Shown: one piece after another, positions 34,315 to 46,684 of the stretch
Layout of the letters: every line of letters begins with the position of its first letter
Position numbering within the stretch: position 1 is the first letter of the stretch
Origin: OMG group bacterium
GTDB lineage: Bacteria > Pseudomonadota > Gammaproteobacteria > Pseudomonadales > Azotimanducaceae
DNA length: 64,000 nucleotides
Reading direction: 5' to 3'
Assembly (NCBI GenBank): GCA_012267385.1
Contig: JAAXGW010000007.1
Location: 186,001 to 250,000 of the forward strand
The notes under the pieces: generated by a model
What the model saw: only the letters and a program-made list of their open reading frames with translations
What the model was told of the DNA's origin: nothing
Databases searched by the model: none
Position numbers and translations under genes: made by a program

Positions 34315-35177
34315 CGAACAATTTGGAGCGTATCAGTACTTTATTCTCTGAGGCTCGCGAACGAGTATATATCATTTCCGCCTTCGTGAATTCAGATGTA
34401 TTAAGCAAATTGTTGTCGGCTTCAAAGAACGCGGTTGAAAGAGCTGTTTATGTAAGGTGGGAAATCGAAGATGTTGCGTCAGGTGCATCCGATTGGCGTG
34501 CGTGGGACGTGGCAAAAACTAATAATGTTCCCATGTACGCCTGCACTGCACTTCACACTAAGTTGTATGTCGCAGACGATAGAGTCATTTTTGGTTCAGC
34601 TAACGCTACTAAACCGGGGCTTGAAGGTGGTCAACAAAGCAATTTAGAATTACTCGTCGAAACAAACGACAGCATGTGCGAGATTTCTTCTCTAATATCT
34701 AAAGTACAAAACATTGCTGTCGAAGCCATGCCCCTAGGATCGGATATCCAATATACTATCAAGACGGATGAAACTGGCGATTCGTCTTCCGATTCCAATC
34801 TATTCCTACCAAGATCAGATCCTCGTATTTTCTTAGACGCGATGAAAGGAACTAGGTTACACACGCAAGATACTGATGTTGATCGAACTGCTCTCAAACT
34901 GAATCACCGCACATATACCCGTCACGAGATCGTTCGAGCACTAAAAAAGATGACGGTATTCCGAATAGTTCGACATGAATTTGAAGAAAGAGTGCACCCT
35001 ATGAATATGGAAGAATTACATAAACACATCAAAAAATGTGCTCCGACTCTTTCCAAAGAGACTACCTTGACTCTCGCGCAATGGTTAGGACTGTTCGGAG
35101 AAAATACCCATTTAAGTCCATCAAGTCCCCATACCGATCCTCTTTTGTATCCCGGCACTTTGCTAAAAACTGATTAG
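34311..35177 (+). CDS. PLD-family phosphodiesterase, probable nuclease
   Basis: This 288-residue protein has a single phospholipase D (HKD) motif: HTKLYVADD followed by GSAN, giving H82, K84, D89 and G95-S96. The N-terminal segment RVYIISAFVNSDVLSKLL is the usual first strand-helix of this fold. With one HKD motif the active unit should be a dimer, as in Nuc and the restriction enzyme BfiI. The C-terminal third (about 195-288) is basic and helical (HEIVRALKKMTVFRIVRHEF) and may bind DNA. A DNA methyltransferase gene follows after 584 bases, so a restriction-type role is plausible. A housekeeping phosphodiesterase is less likely given the island context. Confidence 0.75.
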   Translation: MTNNLERISTLFSEARERVYIISAFVNSDVLSKLLSASKNAVERAVYVRWEIEDVASGASDWRAWDVAKTNNVPMYACTALHTKLYVADDRVIFGSANATKPGLEGGQQSNLELLVETNDSMCEISSLISKVQNIAVEAMPLGSDIQYTIKTDETGDSSSDSNLFLPRSDPRIFLDAMKGTRLHTQDTDVDRTALKLNHRTYTRHEIVRALKKMTVFRIVRHEFEERVHPMNMEELHKHIKKCAPTLSKETTLTLAQWLGLFGENTHLSPSSPHTDPLLYPGTLLKTD

Positions 35178-35761
35178 CGGGCACGATCTGGTGGCTGTAG
35201 ACCGAGATTGCGGATATTCGGTGAAGTACTTTGCATTCCGAAATTTGATCGACAGCTCAGTACCATCGTGGGGGACTTCATGTCGAAAAGATTTTCTTCA
35301 AGTTTGTATAAATTCTGCTATTGTTCTTCTGTTACTTCCTCCACGCTTGTACAACCTGTGCGGTACTGATTGCATTGAAGTATTAGTTCGTCGAATGTCG
35401 CCTCGAGTGGTATCGCGTTTATTTTTGGCGAGATTTAGAAACTCGGGTGCGTAGTTTTCTCTGACTTTAGTACCATTTTTTGATTCCATAGATATCACCG
35501 GGCAGCTTGGTCATCGTTCTCCTATGGCTTCTAACACACTGAAGTACAAAACCAAATCGATCAACAAATCCTGCTGTGGGACGCAACATGGAGCTCATTG
35601 AATAACCGTTGTTTCAAAGATTTACGTTATCGTGAATTCAGCGGTACTCTCGATGAACGGAAGGAATGAAGCTGAACACATTCGATTAATCAAAAATTCA
35701 GTTTTTGAGATCCGGTGCGATGTTCGTTTAATTATCCGATCAGCTCCACCGTTTTAGACAT
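35178..35761. other. 584-bp interval between PLD nuclease and methyltransferase
   Basis: I see no supported gene. Short open frames on both strands have no recognisable product. An inverted repeat TCAAAAA-TTCAG-TTTTTGA lies at 35690-35708, about 55 bases before the methyltransferase start, and could be an operator or weak terminator. The rest may be a decayed gene or a promoter region. A separate specificity or restriction gene may have been lost here. Confidence 0.35.
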
Positions 35762-36826
35762 GTGATGATCAAAAATACTTCTCATCAATTAGTGTTTCAG
35801 GACGCCCGCCATGCTTCTTTAATTCCAGATGGTTGTATTCATCTAGTGATTACCTCGCCGCCGTATCCCATGATAAAAATGTGGGACGATGTCTATTCGC
35901 AGCAGAATAAAAGGATTCGTCGAGCACTCACCAACGGAAAAGGTAGCCAAGCCTTCGAACTGATGCATGGGGTTCTAGATCGAGTTTGGAAGGAAGTAGA
36001 CCGAACTCTAGTACAAGGCGGAATCTGTTGTATAAACATTGGTGATGCGACTCGAAGTATCGGTGACCACTTTTCCCTATATCCAAACCACCAACGAGTC
36101 CAACAACAGTTCTTGAAACTAGGATATCAGTGTCTACCTAGTGTACTGTGGCGCAAAGTAACAAATGCTCCAAACAAATTCATGGGATCGGGCATGATGC
36201 CGCCGTCAGCTTATGTGACACTGGAACATGAGTGGATTTTGATTTTTCGTAAAAACGGACGCAGGCGGTTTGAGTCTGACGAAGAACAGTTAAACCGCGT
36301 GGCAAGTGCCTACTTCTGGGAAGAACGCAACGTCTGGTTTAACGACCTGTGGCAACTACCGGGGACTACGCAACAACTAAATCTGTCAGGTCGTAGATCA
36401 CGCAGCGGGGCATTCCCATTCGAACTACCGTACCGATTGATAAATATGTACTCGGTTAAAGGGGATACAGTGCTGGATCCATTCCTTGGGACTGGCACGA
36501 CAGTGTTCGCTGCGATGTCTTCTGAGCGCAACAGCATTGGGATAGAGATCGACGAAAGTCTTCGCGACTTATTTCTTTCGCAAATTTCAACCGAGAAAGT
36601 ACTCGCGTTGAATCAATATACGAGTCAGCGATTAAAGCAACACGAACAGTTTGTGCGAGAATTCGAAAAACCAATCAACCACTTCAATGCGAACCACAAT
36701 GTCGCTGTGGTAACCCGTCAGGAGACGCAACTCCGACTTCGCTTCATCGAGTCGGTTCAAACTCGCGACGACCAAACAGTCGTCAACTACACTGACGAAG
36801 AACCAATAATTCCCAAAGTGTCTTAG
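35762..36826 (+). CDS. DNA methyltransferase, N4-cytosine/N6-adenine type
   Basis: This 354-residue amino-methyltransferase has the catalytic motif TSPPY (31-35) near the N-terminus and the SAM-binding motif DPFLGTGTT (239-247) near the C-terminus. That is the beta-class order found in many type II modification enzymes. The central region (about 150-225) would hold target recognition. SPPY is most common in N4-cytosine enzymes but also occurs in N6-adenine ones. The start is GTG 35762 or ATG 35765. It converges on glmS with 15 bases between stops and marks the right end of the island. Pairing with the PLD nuclease upstream is inference. Confidence 0.85.
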   Translation: MMIKNTSHQLVFQDARHASLIPDGCIHLVITSPPYPMIKMWDDVYSQQNKRIRRALTNGKGSQAFELMHGVLDRVWKEVDRTLVQGGICCINIGDATRSIGDHFSLYPNHQRVQQQFLKLGYQCLPSVLWRKVTNAPNKFMGSGMMPPSAYVTLEHEWILIFRKNGRRRFESDEEQLNRVASAYFWEERNVWFNDLWQLPGTTQQLNLSGRRSRSGAFPFELPYRLINMYSVKGDTVLDPFLGTGTTVFAAMSSERNSIGIEIDESLRDLFLSQISTEKVLALNQYTSQRLKQHEQFVREFEKPINHFNANHNVAVVTRQETQLRLRFIESVQTRDDQTVVNYTDEEPIIPKVS

Positions 36827-36841
36827 TCGAAATTGCTGAGG

Positions 36842-38677
36842 TCACTCAACAGTAACTGACTTAGCGATATTTCTCGGTTGGTCGATATCAGTCCCTTTAT
36901 GGACTGCTATGTGGTAGGCGAGTAGTTGAAGAGGGATGGTATACACAATTGGAGACAACACTCGATGTACGGTAGGTATTTCAATGATTGTTACATCTGG
37001 TCCTGGTACAAACTCTGTCCCTTCATCTGTAAATACGTAGAGCTTACCACCACGGGCGCGAACTTCTTGTAGGTTCGATTGAACTTTTCTTAGCAACTCG
37101 TTGCTGGGGGCTACAGCAACAACTGGCATCTTGCGATCGACCAGAGCGAGGGGACCGTGTTTGAGTTCGCCCGCCGGATAACCTTCGGCATGTGTGTACG
37201 AGAGCTCTTTTAACTTGAGCGCGCCTTCCATAGCAATTGGATAGTGTGTGCCGCGTCCGAGGAAAAGAACGTGTTTCTTAGTAACAAACTCTTCGGCAAG
37301 CGTCTGCATCTGTTCTTTCAATCCCAGAACTTGCTCGATTTTTTCAGGGAGCGTATGTAGCGCTCGAACAATTTCGCGTTCTTCTTCTCTTGGGAAACCC
37401 CGAGTTCGGGCAAGTACGAGAGCAAGGAGCAATAAATCGACCAACACCGTCGTGAACGCTTTCGTGGAAGCCACGCTCACTTCAACACCCGCCCGCATCG
37501 CAATCGCTGAATCTGAATCACGCATCAGCGTGCTCGTGGTGACATTACCGATATTCATGGTGTGCAAGTAATCGCGAGTTTGTGCTAGCCGCAATGCTGC
37601 GATAGTGTCAGCAGATTCACCTGATTGCGAAAGCGATAAAAACAGAGAATTTTTCGGCAATGCTGCGTTTCGATAACGAAATTCTGAGGCGATCTCGGCA
37701 TCACATGGAACACGCGCGAGATCTTCGATCCAGTATCGCGCGACCAATGCTGCGTAGAAGCTAGTTCCACAACCAATGATCGTGAGCGCTTCGGTTTTTT
37801 CTAGGACATCCACTGCTTCTATGCCGAATGTTTGGGCTACGACTTCCGAACTAGTAATACGACCTTCCAAAGTATTTCGAATACTCTCTGGTTGCGCGTG
37901 AATTTCCTTCTCCATGAAGTGTCGATAGCCACCCTTGTCTATCCGATCACCCTGATCTAAAACAATCTCCGTTTCTCGATCGACCTTATTTCCGTCTCCG
38001 TCGAAAATCGTTACCTGTTCGCTATCCAAAACCGCTAATTCATCATCTTCAAGAAAGAGAAATCGGTCGGTAAACGAACGCAAAGAAAGCACGTCGGATC
38101 CAATGAAGTTCGCACTCTTCCCAATTCCAATAACTAGGGGGCACCCTCGTTTCGCGGCAACGATCTGACCAGGCTCCGCACTGGACATCAAACCGATCGC
38201 AAACGCACCTTCAAGCTTTAACATCGCATGACGAACAGCTTCTGCGAGATTCATCCCACCGTGAATGAATTCCGCAACGAGATGGACGATTACTTCAGAA
38301 TCCGTGTCCGACTCAAACCGACCACCCCTTGCTGTGATATCAGCTCGTAGTTCCAAAAAATTCTCGATAATCCCGTTGTGCACTAGTGTTAACCGACCGT
38401 CCAACATATGCGGATGTGAGTTCCGTTCACTGGGTTTACCATGTGTCGCCCATCGGGTGTGCGCTATCCCAGCACTACCCGACAAAGGATGCCGTTCTAG
38501 TTGGTCGACTAGTTGCTGGACTTTCCCAACAACACGGACGCGATTGAAACCACCGTTGTTTAAATCTTGGATTGCGATACCCGCAGAGTCATAACCTCGA
38601 TATTCCAACCTTGAGAGCCCTTCTAGCAAGGTTGCTTGCGCCGCGGCATTCCCCGTTGCACCGACGATACCACACAT
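36842..38677 (-). CDS. glmS: Glucosamine-6-phosphate synthase (isomerizing)
   Basis: GlmS makes glucosamine-6-phosphate from fructose-6-phosphate and glutamine, the first step to UDP-GlcNAc for peptidoglycan and LPS. The 611 residues begin MCGIVGATG with the Cys nucleophile right after Met. The glutaminase motifs HTRWATHGKPSERNSHPH and HNGIIENF follow. Two SIS sugar-isomerase domains include CGTSFYAALVARYW, SLSQSGESADT, and the C-terminal PRNIAKSVTVE end. It lies two bases from glmU, in the order glmU-glmS. Confidence 0.97.
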   Translation of the reverse strand: MCGIVGATGNAAAQATLLEGLSRLEYRGYDSAGIAIQDLNNGGFNRVRVVGKVQQLVDQLERHPLSGSAGIAHTRWATHGKPSERNSHPHMLDGRLTLVHNGIIENFLELRADITARGGRFESDTDSEVIVHLVAEFIHGGMNLAEAVRHAMLKLEGAFAIGLMSSAEPGQIVAAKRGCPLVIGIGKSANFIGSDVLSLRSFTDRFLFLEDDELAVLDSEQVTIFDGDGNKVDRETEIVLDQGDRIDKGGYRHFMEKEIHAQPESIRNTLEGRITSSEVVAQTFGIEAVDVLEKTEALTIIGCGTSFYAALVARYWIEDLARVPCDAEIASEFRYRNAALPKNSLFLSLSQSGESADTIAALRLAQTRDYLHTMNIGNVTTSTLMRDSDSAIAMRAGVEVSVASTKAFTTVLVDLLLLALVLARTRGFPREEEREIVRALHTLPEKIEQVLGLKEQMQTLAEEFVTKKHVLFLGRGTHYPIAMEGALKLKELSYTHAEGYPAGELKHGPLALVDRKMPVVAVAPSNELLRKVQSNLQEVRARGGKLYVFTDEGTEFVPGPDVTIIEIPTVHRVLSPIVYTIPLQLLAYHIAVHKGTDIDQPRNIAKSVTVE

Positions 38678-38679
38678 AT

Positions 38680-40050
38680 TTAGGGTTTCTTCCTCCGGAC
38701 CGTTGGTGGCACCCAGTTCTCAATCTCTCGTTGGCGTGTTCTAGACACTACTAGCGAGGGACTCTTGACGTCTCGAGTCACTGTCGTACCTGCCGCGATA
38801 AACGCTCCCGAGTGTACATTCAAAGGAGCTATTAATGTGCTGTTTGTACCTACGAAAACATCGTCGCCGATGACAGTTTGATGTTTGCGTTCCCCGTCAA
38901 AATTGCAGGTGATTGCGCCTGCTCCGATATTTGTGTTTGCACCAATATTCGCATCTCCGATGTAAGCGAGATGACTTGCCTTCGCGCGCGTTCCAAGTTG
39001 TGAACCTTTCACTTCTACAAAGTTTCCGACTCTCACCTCATCGGCTAAAGAGGTACCAGGCCGGATGCGCGCGAACGGACCGATGGAGCATCGTTTTCCT
39101 ACTTTCGCTGACTCTAATATTGAATATTCAAGTACTTTCGCGTCGGTTCCGATTTCCGTACTTCTTAAAACACTTCCTGGTCCTATATACACACCATCCC
39201 CTAAGCGTACTTCTCCTTCTATCAGCACGTTCACGTCAATAACACAGTCAAGTCCTGTTACTAAATTCCCGCGTAAATCGAACCGATCTGGGTCTCGAAG
39301 CGTTAGTCCGTTTTGCATTAGTTCACGGATCCGACGTCGTCGCAAAATTATTTCGACCTCTGCTAACTCGACTCGATCGTTAATACCGCGTATCTCGTCT
39401 GGGTCTTCGACTGTAAATGTTTGAACCGGAATTCCTGTCTCGACTGCTAGTTGTACGATCTCGGTTAGATAAAGTTCGTTTTGCGCGTTATTGCTAGACA
39501 GTCTATCGAGCAATTGTTCTAGTATGGTTCGCGAGACTCCAATGATGCCGCTATTGACTTCCCGAATCGCTTTTTGTGCTTGGGTCGCATCTTTATCTTC
39601 GACTATTGCAATCACTTGACCGTTCGAATTTCGTTCGATGCGTCCGTAGCCGCAGGGGTCTTCTAGCTCTGCGGTTACGATGGTAATTCCATCAAGACAC
39701 GCGCTTCCAGCCTTCTCTATTGTCTGCGCAGACAGCAACGGTGTATCGCCGGTTACGATCACGACTGTTGCATCTTTAGTTACGTGCGGAATTGCTTGCA
39801 ATACTGCGTGCCCGGTACCGTCCTGAGATTCTTGATGAACCCAGTTTACTGCGTCGTGGTCGAAAGTTTGCTCTGCTAATTCTTGCATCGCAGGTTGAAT
39901 AATCACATGAATGTGCGCCGGCAATGCTGCTTGCACCGCACGAACCACGTGTGCTAGAATTGGAGAGTCTAACAAAGTGTGGAAAACTTTGGGGACGCGC
40001 GAACGCATTCGCGTACCGGCACCTGCCGCTAGAACAACCACTTCAAGCAC
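38680..40050 (-). CDS. glmU: Bifunctional GlmU (uridylyltransferase/acetyltransferase)
   Basis: GlmU acetylates glucosamine-1-phosphate and couples it to UTP to give UDP-GlcNAc. The 456 residues match the family. The N-terminal pyrophosphorylase has LAAGAGTRMRSRVPKVFH, QDGTGHAV and VTGDTPLL. The C-terminal left-handed beta-helix has hexapeptide repeats, with GNFVEVKGSQLG, ASHLAYIGDANIG and GAGAITCNFDG. The start is GTG 40048-40050. A perfect seven-base inverted repeat (CATATCA/TGATATG) lies 60 bases upstream, in the gap to atpC. Confidence 0.97.
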   Translation of the reverse strand: MLEVVVLAAGAGTRMRSRVPKVFHTLLDSPILAHVVRAVQAALPAHIHVIIQPAMQELAEQTFDHDAVNWVHQESQDGTGHAVLQAIPHVTKDATVVIVTGDTPLLSAQTIEKAGSACLDGITIVTAELEDPCGYGRIERNSNGQVIAIVEDKDATQAQKAIREVNSGIIGVSRTILEQLLDRLSSNNAQNELYLTEIVQLAVETGIPVQTFTVEDPDEIRGINDRVELAEVEIILRRRRIRELMQNGLTLRDPDRFDLRGNLVTGLDCVIDVNVLIEGEVRLGDGVYIGPGSVLRSTEIGTDAKVLEYSILESAKVGKRCSIGPFARIRPGTSLADEVRVGNFVEVKGSQLGTRAKASHLAYIGDANIGANTNIGAGAITCNFDGERKHQTVIGDDVFVGTNSTLIAPLNVHSGAFIAAGTTVTRDVKSPSLVVSRTRQREIENWVPPTVRRKKP

Positions 40051-40168
40051 TTCGGTATTCTCTCGACATCAAAATTTCAAGGGTTAAAGTCGACCACGAG
40101 TCTAAGGAAACATATCAATGATATGAATAACCATAGCAAATCCACCAACCTTGGGTGTTTTGAGCTGG

Positions 40169-40591
40169 CTAACGCCTGCGTTTACGCAGTTCTTCGAGTG
40201 TGCGTTGTTGGCCGAGTGAATCTGCGACTATCGATTCGGCGCGGGCGAAATCGATTTCATTTGCTTGCTCATCCATGAGTTTGCGGGCTCGTTCTTGAGT
40301 TTCCTTGGCTTCTGCCTCATCAATATCGTCCGCTCGAATCGCGGTGTCCGCTAGGACGATTACCCCGCTGGGTTGAACCTCCAGATACCCTCCAGACGCG
40401 AAAAAGATCTCTTCGGTCTGATCTTCAAGTTTGAGTCGAACTGGTCCAGCCTTGATCCCGGTAAGCAATGGTGCGTGCCCAGGAAGAATGCCAAGATCTC
40501 CTTCGGAACCGGCGGCTACCACCATCGTAACTTTGCCGGAAAAAATTTCCTGTTCCGCGCTAACGATGCTGCAATTCATGAGAGAAGCCAT
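40169..40591 (-). CDS. atpC: ATP synthase F1 epsilon subunit
   Basis: Epsilon is part of the central stalk and regulates ATP hydrolysis by F1. The 140-residue protein has the N-terminal beta-sandwich (SAEQEIFSGKVTMVVAAGSEGDLGILPGHAPLLT) and a C-terminal two-helix hairpin (about 90-140) that can extend to inhibit rotation. It is the last gene of atpIBEFHAGDC, four bases after atpD. Confidence 0.96.
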   Translation of the reverse strand: MASLMNCSIVSAEQEIFSGKVTMVVAAGSEGDLGILPGHAPLLTGIKAGPVRLKLEDQTEEIFFASGGYLEVQPSGVIVLADTAIRADDIDEAEAKETQERARKLMDEQANEIDFARAESIVADSLGQQRTLEELRKRRR

Positions 40592-40595
40592 TGCG

Positions 40596-42023
<1,428 letters not shown>

Positions 42024-42030
42024 TCAATCG

Positions 42031-42894
42031 CTAAATCGCTGCGGCTCCACCGACTATTTCAGCAATTTCTTGGGTGATGGAGGCTTGTCGTACATTGTTG
42101 TACAGCAGATTTAGATCGTCAATCATGGCCGCGGCATTGTCCGTCGCGTTTTTCATCGCGATCATTCGAGCAGATTGCTCACAAGCAACGTTTTCAATGA
42201 CTGCTTGATAGACCTGTGATTCAATGTAGCGTTGGACCAAGCCCTCAATCAACACACTCGCTTCCGGTTCATAAATGTAATCCCAAGAGTGCGTCGTCTG
42301 CAAATCGTCAGACTTACTTAGAGGTAACAACTGGCGAACATGCGGTCGCTGCGTCATGCTATTGACAAAAGTGTTTGAAACTAGATCTACTCTCTGGACT
42401 GTGTTATCCACAAACTCATCGAAGACGACCTTCAATCCCCCGATAAGCGGTTCGATTTCAGGAAGTTCACCGATATCAGGAATCGCTGCTTTGACGTTGC
42501 CACCGACCGACCGGAAAAACGTAATTGCCTTGTTCCCCAATATCGCCAGATCAGCCTGAACGGATTGTTGTTGCCACTGGTTGATATCCTTGAGCAAAGC
42601 GCGAAAGAGGTTAGCATTTAAGCCGCCGCACTGACCCTTGTCGGTAGAAATCACAATGTAACTGATTCGCTTAACTTCTTCGAGATCGGTCATGTATTGA
42701 TGCGTGTATTCTGGGCGCGCACTGGCAAGATGACCAATTATTTGGCGTAAACAGTGAGCATAGGGTCGGGCCGCATGCATGCGTTGTTGCGTGCGTCGCA
42801 TCTTGCTTGCCGCGACCATCTGCATCGCACTCGTTACCTTTTTGGTATTCTGAATGCTACCGATCTTCTTCTTGATCTCGCGGCCCGCGGCCAT
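42031..42894 (-). CDS. atpG: ATP synthase F1 gamma subunit
   Basis: This 287-residue rotor shaft of F1 has two long coiled-coil termini: REIKKKIGSIQNTKKVTSAM at the start and NATDNAAAMIDDLNLLYNNVRQASITQEI near the end. ISTDKGQCGGLN marks the central Rossmann-like domain. The start overlaps the atpA stop by one base. Confidence 0.97.
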   Translation of the reverse strand: MAAGREIKKKIGSIQNTKKVTSAMQMVAASKMRRTQQRMHAARPYAHCLRQIIGHLASARPEYTHQYMTDLEEVKRISYIVISTDKGQCGGLNANLFRALLKDINQWQQQSVQADLAILGNKAITFFRSVGGNVKAAIPDIGELPEIEPLIGGLKVVFDEFVDNTVQRVDLVSNTFVNSMTQRPHVRQLLPLSKSDDLQTTHSWDYIYEPEASVLIEGLVQRYIESQVYQAVIENVACEQSARMIAMKNATDNAAAMIDDLNLLYNNVRQASITQEIAEIVGGAAAI

Positions 42895-44453
42895 TAACTA
42901 TCTCCGTAAGAATGCGTCGCGACAAAGTCATCGATCGCTTTCCGCATATACGCAACGATCTCATCGTTATAGTCCCCGGTCTCGGTGATCTCTTTCATCC
43001 AGTCCCCGTGGTGGGTGTTCATGTAGTTAAGCAAATCGCGCTCAAACTCTAACACTCTAGAAACCGGGACATCCACTAGATAATCCTCGTTCCCAGCAAA
43101 CAACGACACACCCATTTCGGCAACAGACATCGGAGTGAACTGTTGCTGTTTCATGAGCTCTTCAATTCGTTGCCCGTGTTCCAGCTGTTTTCTGGTCGCT
43201 TCGTCGAGATCTGATGCGAATTGTGAAAATGCCGCGAGTTCTCGATATTGTGCAAGTGCTAACTTCACACCACCAGACAATTTGCGGATAAAGTCAACTT
43301 GTGCCGCCCCGCCAACTCGAGATACCGAAATCCCCGGACTCATCGCTGGACGCAGTCCAGCGTTAAAACGGTCTGTTTCCAAGAAAATCTGTCCGTCAGT
43401 GATCGAAATCACATTGGTTGGAACGAAAGCTGATACATCCCCCGCTTGGGTCTCAATGATCGGTAGGGCTGTTAGCGAACCGGTGCGTCCCTTAACTTTA
43501 CCGTTCGTCATTTGTTCTACGTATTCAGCATTAACGCGCGCCGCGCGTTCCAGTAATCGTGAATGGAGGTAGAAAATATCGCCAGGATATGCCTCTCGAC
43601 CCGGAGGACGGCGTAATAGAAGCGAGACTTGACGATAAGCCCAAGCTTGTTTCGTTAGATCGTCGTAAATTATGAGAGCGTCTTGCCCTGTATCGCGGAA
43701 GTACTCTCCCATACTGCAACCTGCATAGGGCGCGATGTATTGCAATGGTGCCGGTTCTGATGCCGAGGCCGCCACAACGATCGTGTTTTCTAATGCACCG
43801 TTTTCTTCTAAGGTTCTTACGATGTTGGCGATGGTCGACATCTTTTGTCCGACAGCAACGTAGACACACTTGATGCCTTTGTCTTTTTGATTGATCACTG
43901 TATCCACAGCGATCGCAGTTTTACCGATCTGTCGATCGCCAATGATCAACTCACGTTGGCCGCGACCGAGAGGGATCATGGAATCGATACACTTGATTCC
44001 AGTCTGCACAGGTTCGGATACAGACTGTCGTGCGATTACACCAGGTGCGACTTTTTCTATGGGTGATGATTCTGACGCGTTGAGTGGCCCTTTGCCATCA
44101 ATGGGATTTCCTAGGGCATCAACGACTCGTCCGAGAAGTTCTAGGCCAACAGGTACTTCCGCGATACGCTTCGTACAACGCGCGGTCATACCTTCAGAAA
44201 GGGTTTGGTAATCACCTAGTACCACTGCGCCGACCGAATCGCGTTCTAAGTTCATCGCCATGCCCATGACGCCACCAGAGAACTCTACCATTTCTCCGTA
44301 CTGCACGTCAGCAAGTCCGTGAATTCGGACGATCCCGTCCGCAACCGAAACAATGGTTCCTTCATTCTGTGCTTGGGAAGTGAGATCAAGATTGGCGATA
44401 CGATCTTTAATAAGGTCGCTAATTTCTGATGGATTAAGTGTCTGTTGTTTCAT
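42894..44453 (-). CDS. atpA: ATP synthase F1 alpha subunit
   Basis: This 519-residue non-catalytic nucleotide-binding subunit of F1 carries Walker [32 protein letters not shown] as Walker B and the signature [20 protein letters not shown]. The last is characteristic of alpha/beta subunits. It has the usual length plus a few C-terminal residues. The order atpH-atpA-atpG is standard. Confidence 0.98.
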   Translation of the reverse strand: MKQQTLNPSEISDLIKDRIANLDLTSQAQNEGTIVSVADGIVRIHGLADVQYGEMVEFSGGVMGMAMNLERDSVGAVVLGDYQTLSEGMTARCTKRIAEVPVGLELLGRVVDALGNPIDGKGPLNASESSPIEKVAPGVIARQSVSEPVQTGIKCIDSMIPLGRGQRELIIGDRQIGKTAIAVDTVINQKDKGIKCVYVAVGQKMSTIANIVRTLEENGALENTIVVAASASEPAPLQYIAPYAGCSMGEYFRDTGQDALIIYDDLTKQAWAYRQVSLLLRRPPGREAYPGDIFYLHSRLLERAARVNAEYVEQMTNGKVKGRTGSLTALPIIETQAGDVSAFVPTNVISITDGQIFLETDRFNAGLRPAMSPGISVSRVGGAAQVDFIRKLSGGVKLALAQYRELAAFSQFASDLDEATRKQLEHGQRIEELMKQQQFTPMSVAEMGVSLFAGNEDYLVDVPVSRVLEFERDLLNYMNTHHGDWMKEITETGDYNDEIVAYMRKAIDDFVATHSYGDS

Positions 44454-44471
44454 TTTTTTCTTTACTTTAAC

Positions 44472-45011
44472 CTAAGTTCGCATCAAGGATGTTTGTAGTT
44501 TCTCTAGTTTTCCACGTACCGTACCATCAAGCACAGTGTCTCCTGCGCGGATGAGAGCTCCGCCCACAATTTCGGAATCTACTTTGATGGTCAAATTGAT
44601 TTCACGTTGGTATTTCTGAGTAAGTGCATCGTCAAATGCTTTGATTTCTTCGGGTGTGAGTTCCACTGCAGTAGTGACCTCCACCGCAAGTGTTTTCCGT
44701 TCTTCAGCTAGGAGTTCTTCGAAGGTCGCGCGAATTTCTGGGATCAGATCGAGACGCTGATTCTCCGCTAAAACCCGCACAAACCGTTTCGTACTCTCTG
44801 TCAATTCGTCTCCAAGTAAGTCAATCACCGTAGTCGCTTTGGCAACAGTGGTCTGTACTGGTGACGAAATGTAATCACTAAGCTCTGGGGTGCCGATAAC
44901 TTGACCGAGTTGTTCAAGCGCGCGCGACCAATGATCAAACCGATTACTCTCTCTTGCAATATCAAACGCGGCAAGCGCGTAAGGTCGCGCTAGAGTTGCT
45001 GCTTCTGCCAA
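44472..45011 (-). CDS. atpH: ATP synthase F1 delta subunit
   Basis: This 179-residue peripheral-stalk protein connects the b dimer to the top of F1. The helical N-terminal domain begins ATLARPYALAAFDIARESNR, and the conserved ending VDSEIVGGALIRAGDTVLDGTVRGKLEKL is diagnostic for delta/OSCP. The gene lies three bases after atpF. Confidence 0.97.
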   Translation of the reverse strand: MAEAATLARPYALAAFDIARESNRFDHWSRALEQLGQVIGTPELSDYISSPVQTTVAKATTVIDLLGDELTESTKRFVRVLAENQRLDLIPEIRATFEELLAEERKTLAVEVTTAVELTPEEIKAFDDALTQKYQREINLTIKVDSEIVGGALIRAGDTVLDGTVRGKLEKLQTSLMRT

Positions 45012-45014
45012 CTT

Positions 45015-45485
45015 TTAGAGTTCCCGGACGAGGTTTTCAAGCATCGCCGAGTGCTTCCGACGGTCGATCTCGCTGCTCAAAATTCGAGAAGCACCGACTA
45101 CCGCTAAATAGGCGACTTCTTGGCGCAGATTTTCACGAGCTCGATTGATTTCTTGTGTGATTTCTGCGCGCGCTGCAGTCAGTATGCGCTCGCCTTCTTC
45201 TCGAGCGTGATCCTTAGCATCCTCCACGACCATTGTGGCTTGGGCACGGGCTTGTTCAATAATCCGTTGACCCTCTGCTCGGGCATCTCGTAAAAGCACT
45301 TCGGCATCAGCATTCGACTTCGCGAGTGCTTCTTCAGCTTTTTCAGCATTTTCGAGACCTTGCGCAATACGTTCTTGACGCGCGCGCATCGCGTTAATGA
45401 GTGGTGGCCAAATGTATGCACGACAAATCAAAACAAAAACAGCGAACGCAATTGAGATCCCGATCACTGTCAAATAATTGACCAT
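45015..45485 (-). CDS. atpF: ATP synthase Fo b subunit
   Basis: This 156-residue protein has one N-terminal membrane helix (about 5-27, [22 protein letters not shown]) and a long charged coiled coil rich in Ala, Glu and Arg. It dimerises to form the stator stalk. A single b gene is present, as in most gammaproteobacteria. Confidence 0.97.
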   Translation of the reverse strand: MVNYLTVIGISIAFAVFVLICRAYIWPPLINAMRARQERIAQGLENAEKAEEALAKSNADAEVLLRDARAEGQRIIEQARAQATMVVEDAKDHAREEGERILTAARAEITQEINRARENLRQEVAYLAVVGASRILSSEIDRRKHSAMLENLVREL

Positions 45486-45503
45486 AGCTTCTTACTCTCT
45501 CGT

Positions 45504-45761
45504 TTAGCCGCTGCCAGCAAAGATAATGTACATGCCAATACCGACAGCCATCATTGGAATCGCGTCGATTAGTCCGAGCACGATGAACATTTGGGTGCGC
45601 AATAACGGTAGCATTTCCGGTTGCCGCGCGATCGCTTGAAGATAGCTGTTACCCAAATTGCCCACTCCCATGGCCGCGCCGATCGCCGCCATCCCAAGCA
45701 TCAACGCGCCGGCAGCAAAGCCTGACATTTTGAGTAGTGTTGATAATAAAGTAGGATCCAT
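45504..45761 (-). CDS. atpE: ATP synthase Fo c subunit
   Basis: This 85-residue two-helix proteolipid forms the rotor ring. The start is ATG 45759-45761; the frame is open upstream, but that sequence lies over the end of atpB. The polar loop has [13 protein letters not shown], and the ion-carrying acid is Asp in [15 protein letters not shown], as in E. coli. No extra Na+-binding residues are apparent, so proton coupling is expected. Confidence 0.96.
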   Translation of the reverse strand: MDPTLLSTLLKMSGFAAGALMLGMAAIGAAMGVGNLGNSYLQAIARQPEMLPLLRTQMFIVLGLIDAIPMMAVGIGMYIIFAGSG

Positions 45762-45784
45762 ATATTCTCCAGTGAATTTAAGAT

Positions 45785-46660
<876 letters not shown>

Positions 46661-46684
46661 TCACCTACGAACTCGACTCCTAAA

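Noticed and set aside
35298..35498. A 66-codon minus-strand frame between the PLD nuclease and the methyltransferase
   Set aside because: Basic, low-information sequence with no family match and no ribosome-binding site; it could be decayed coding DNA but cannot be supported.
40111..40125. CATATCA-A-TGATATG palindrome upstream of glmU
   Set aside because: A perfect but short AT-rich repeat with no known regulator; mentioned in the glmU entry and not called as a separate operator.
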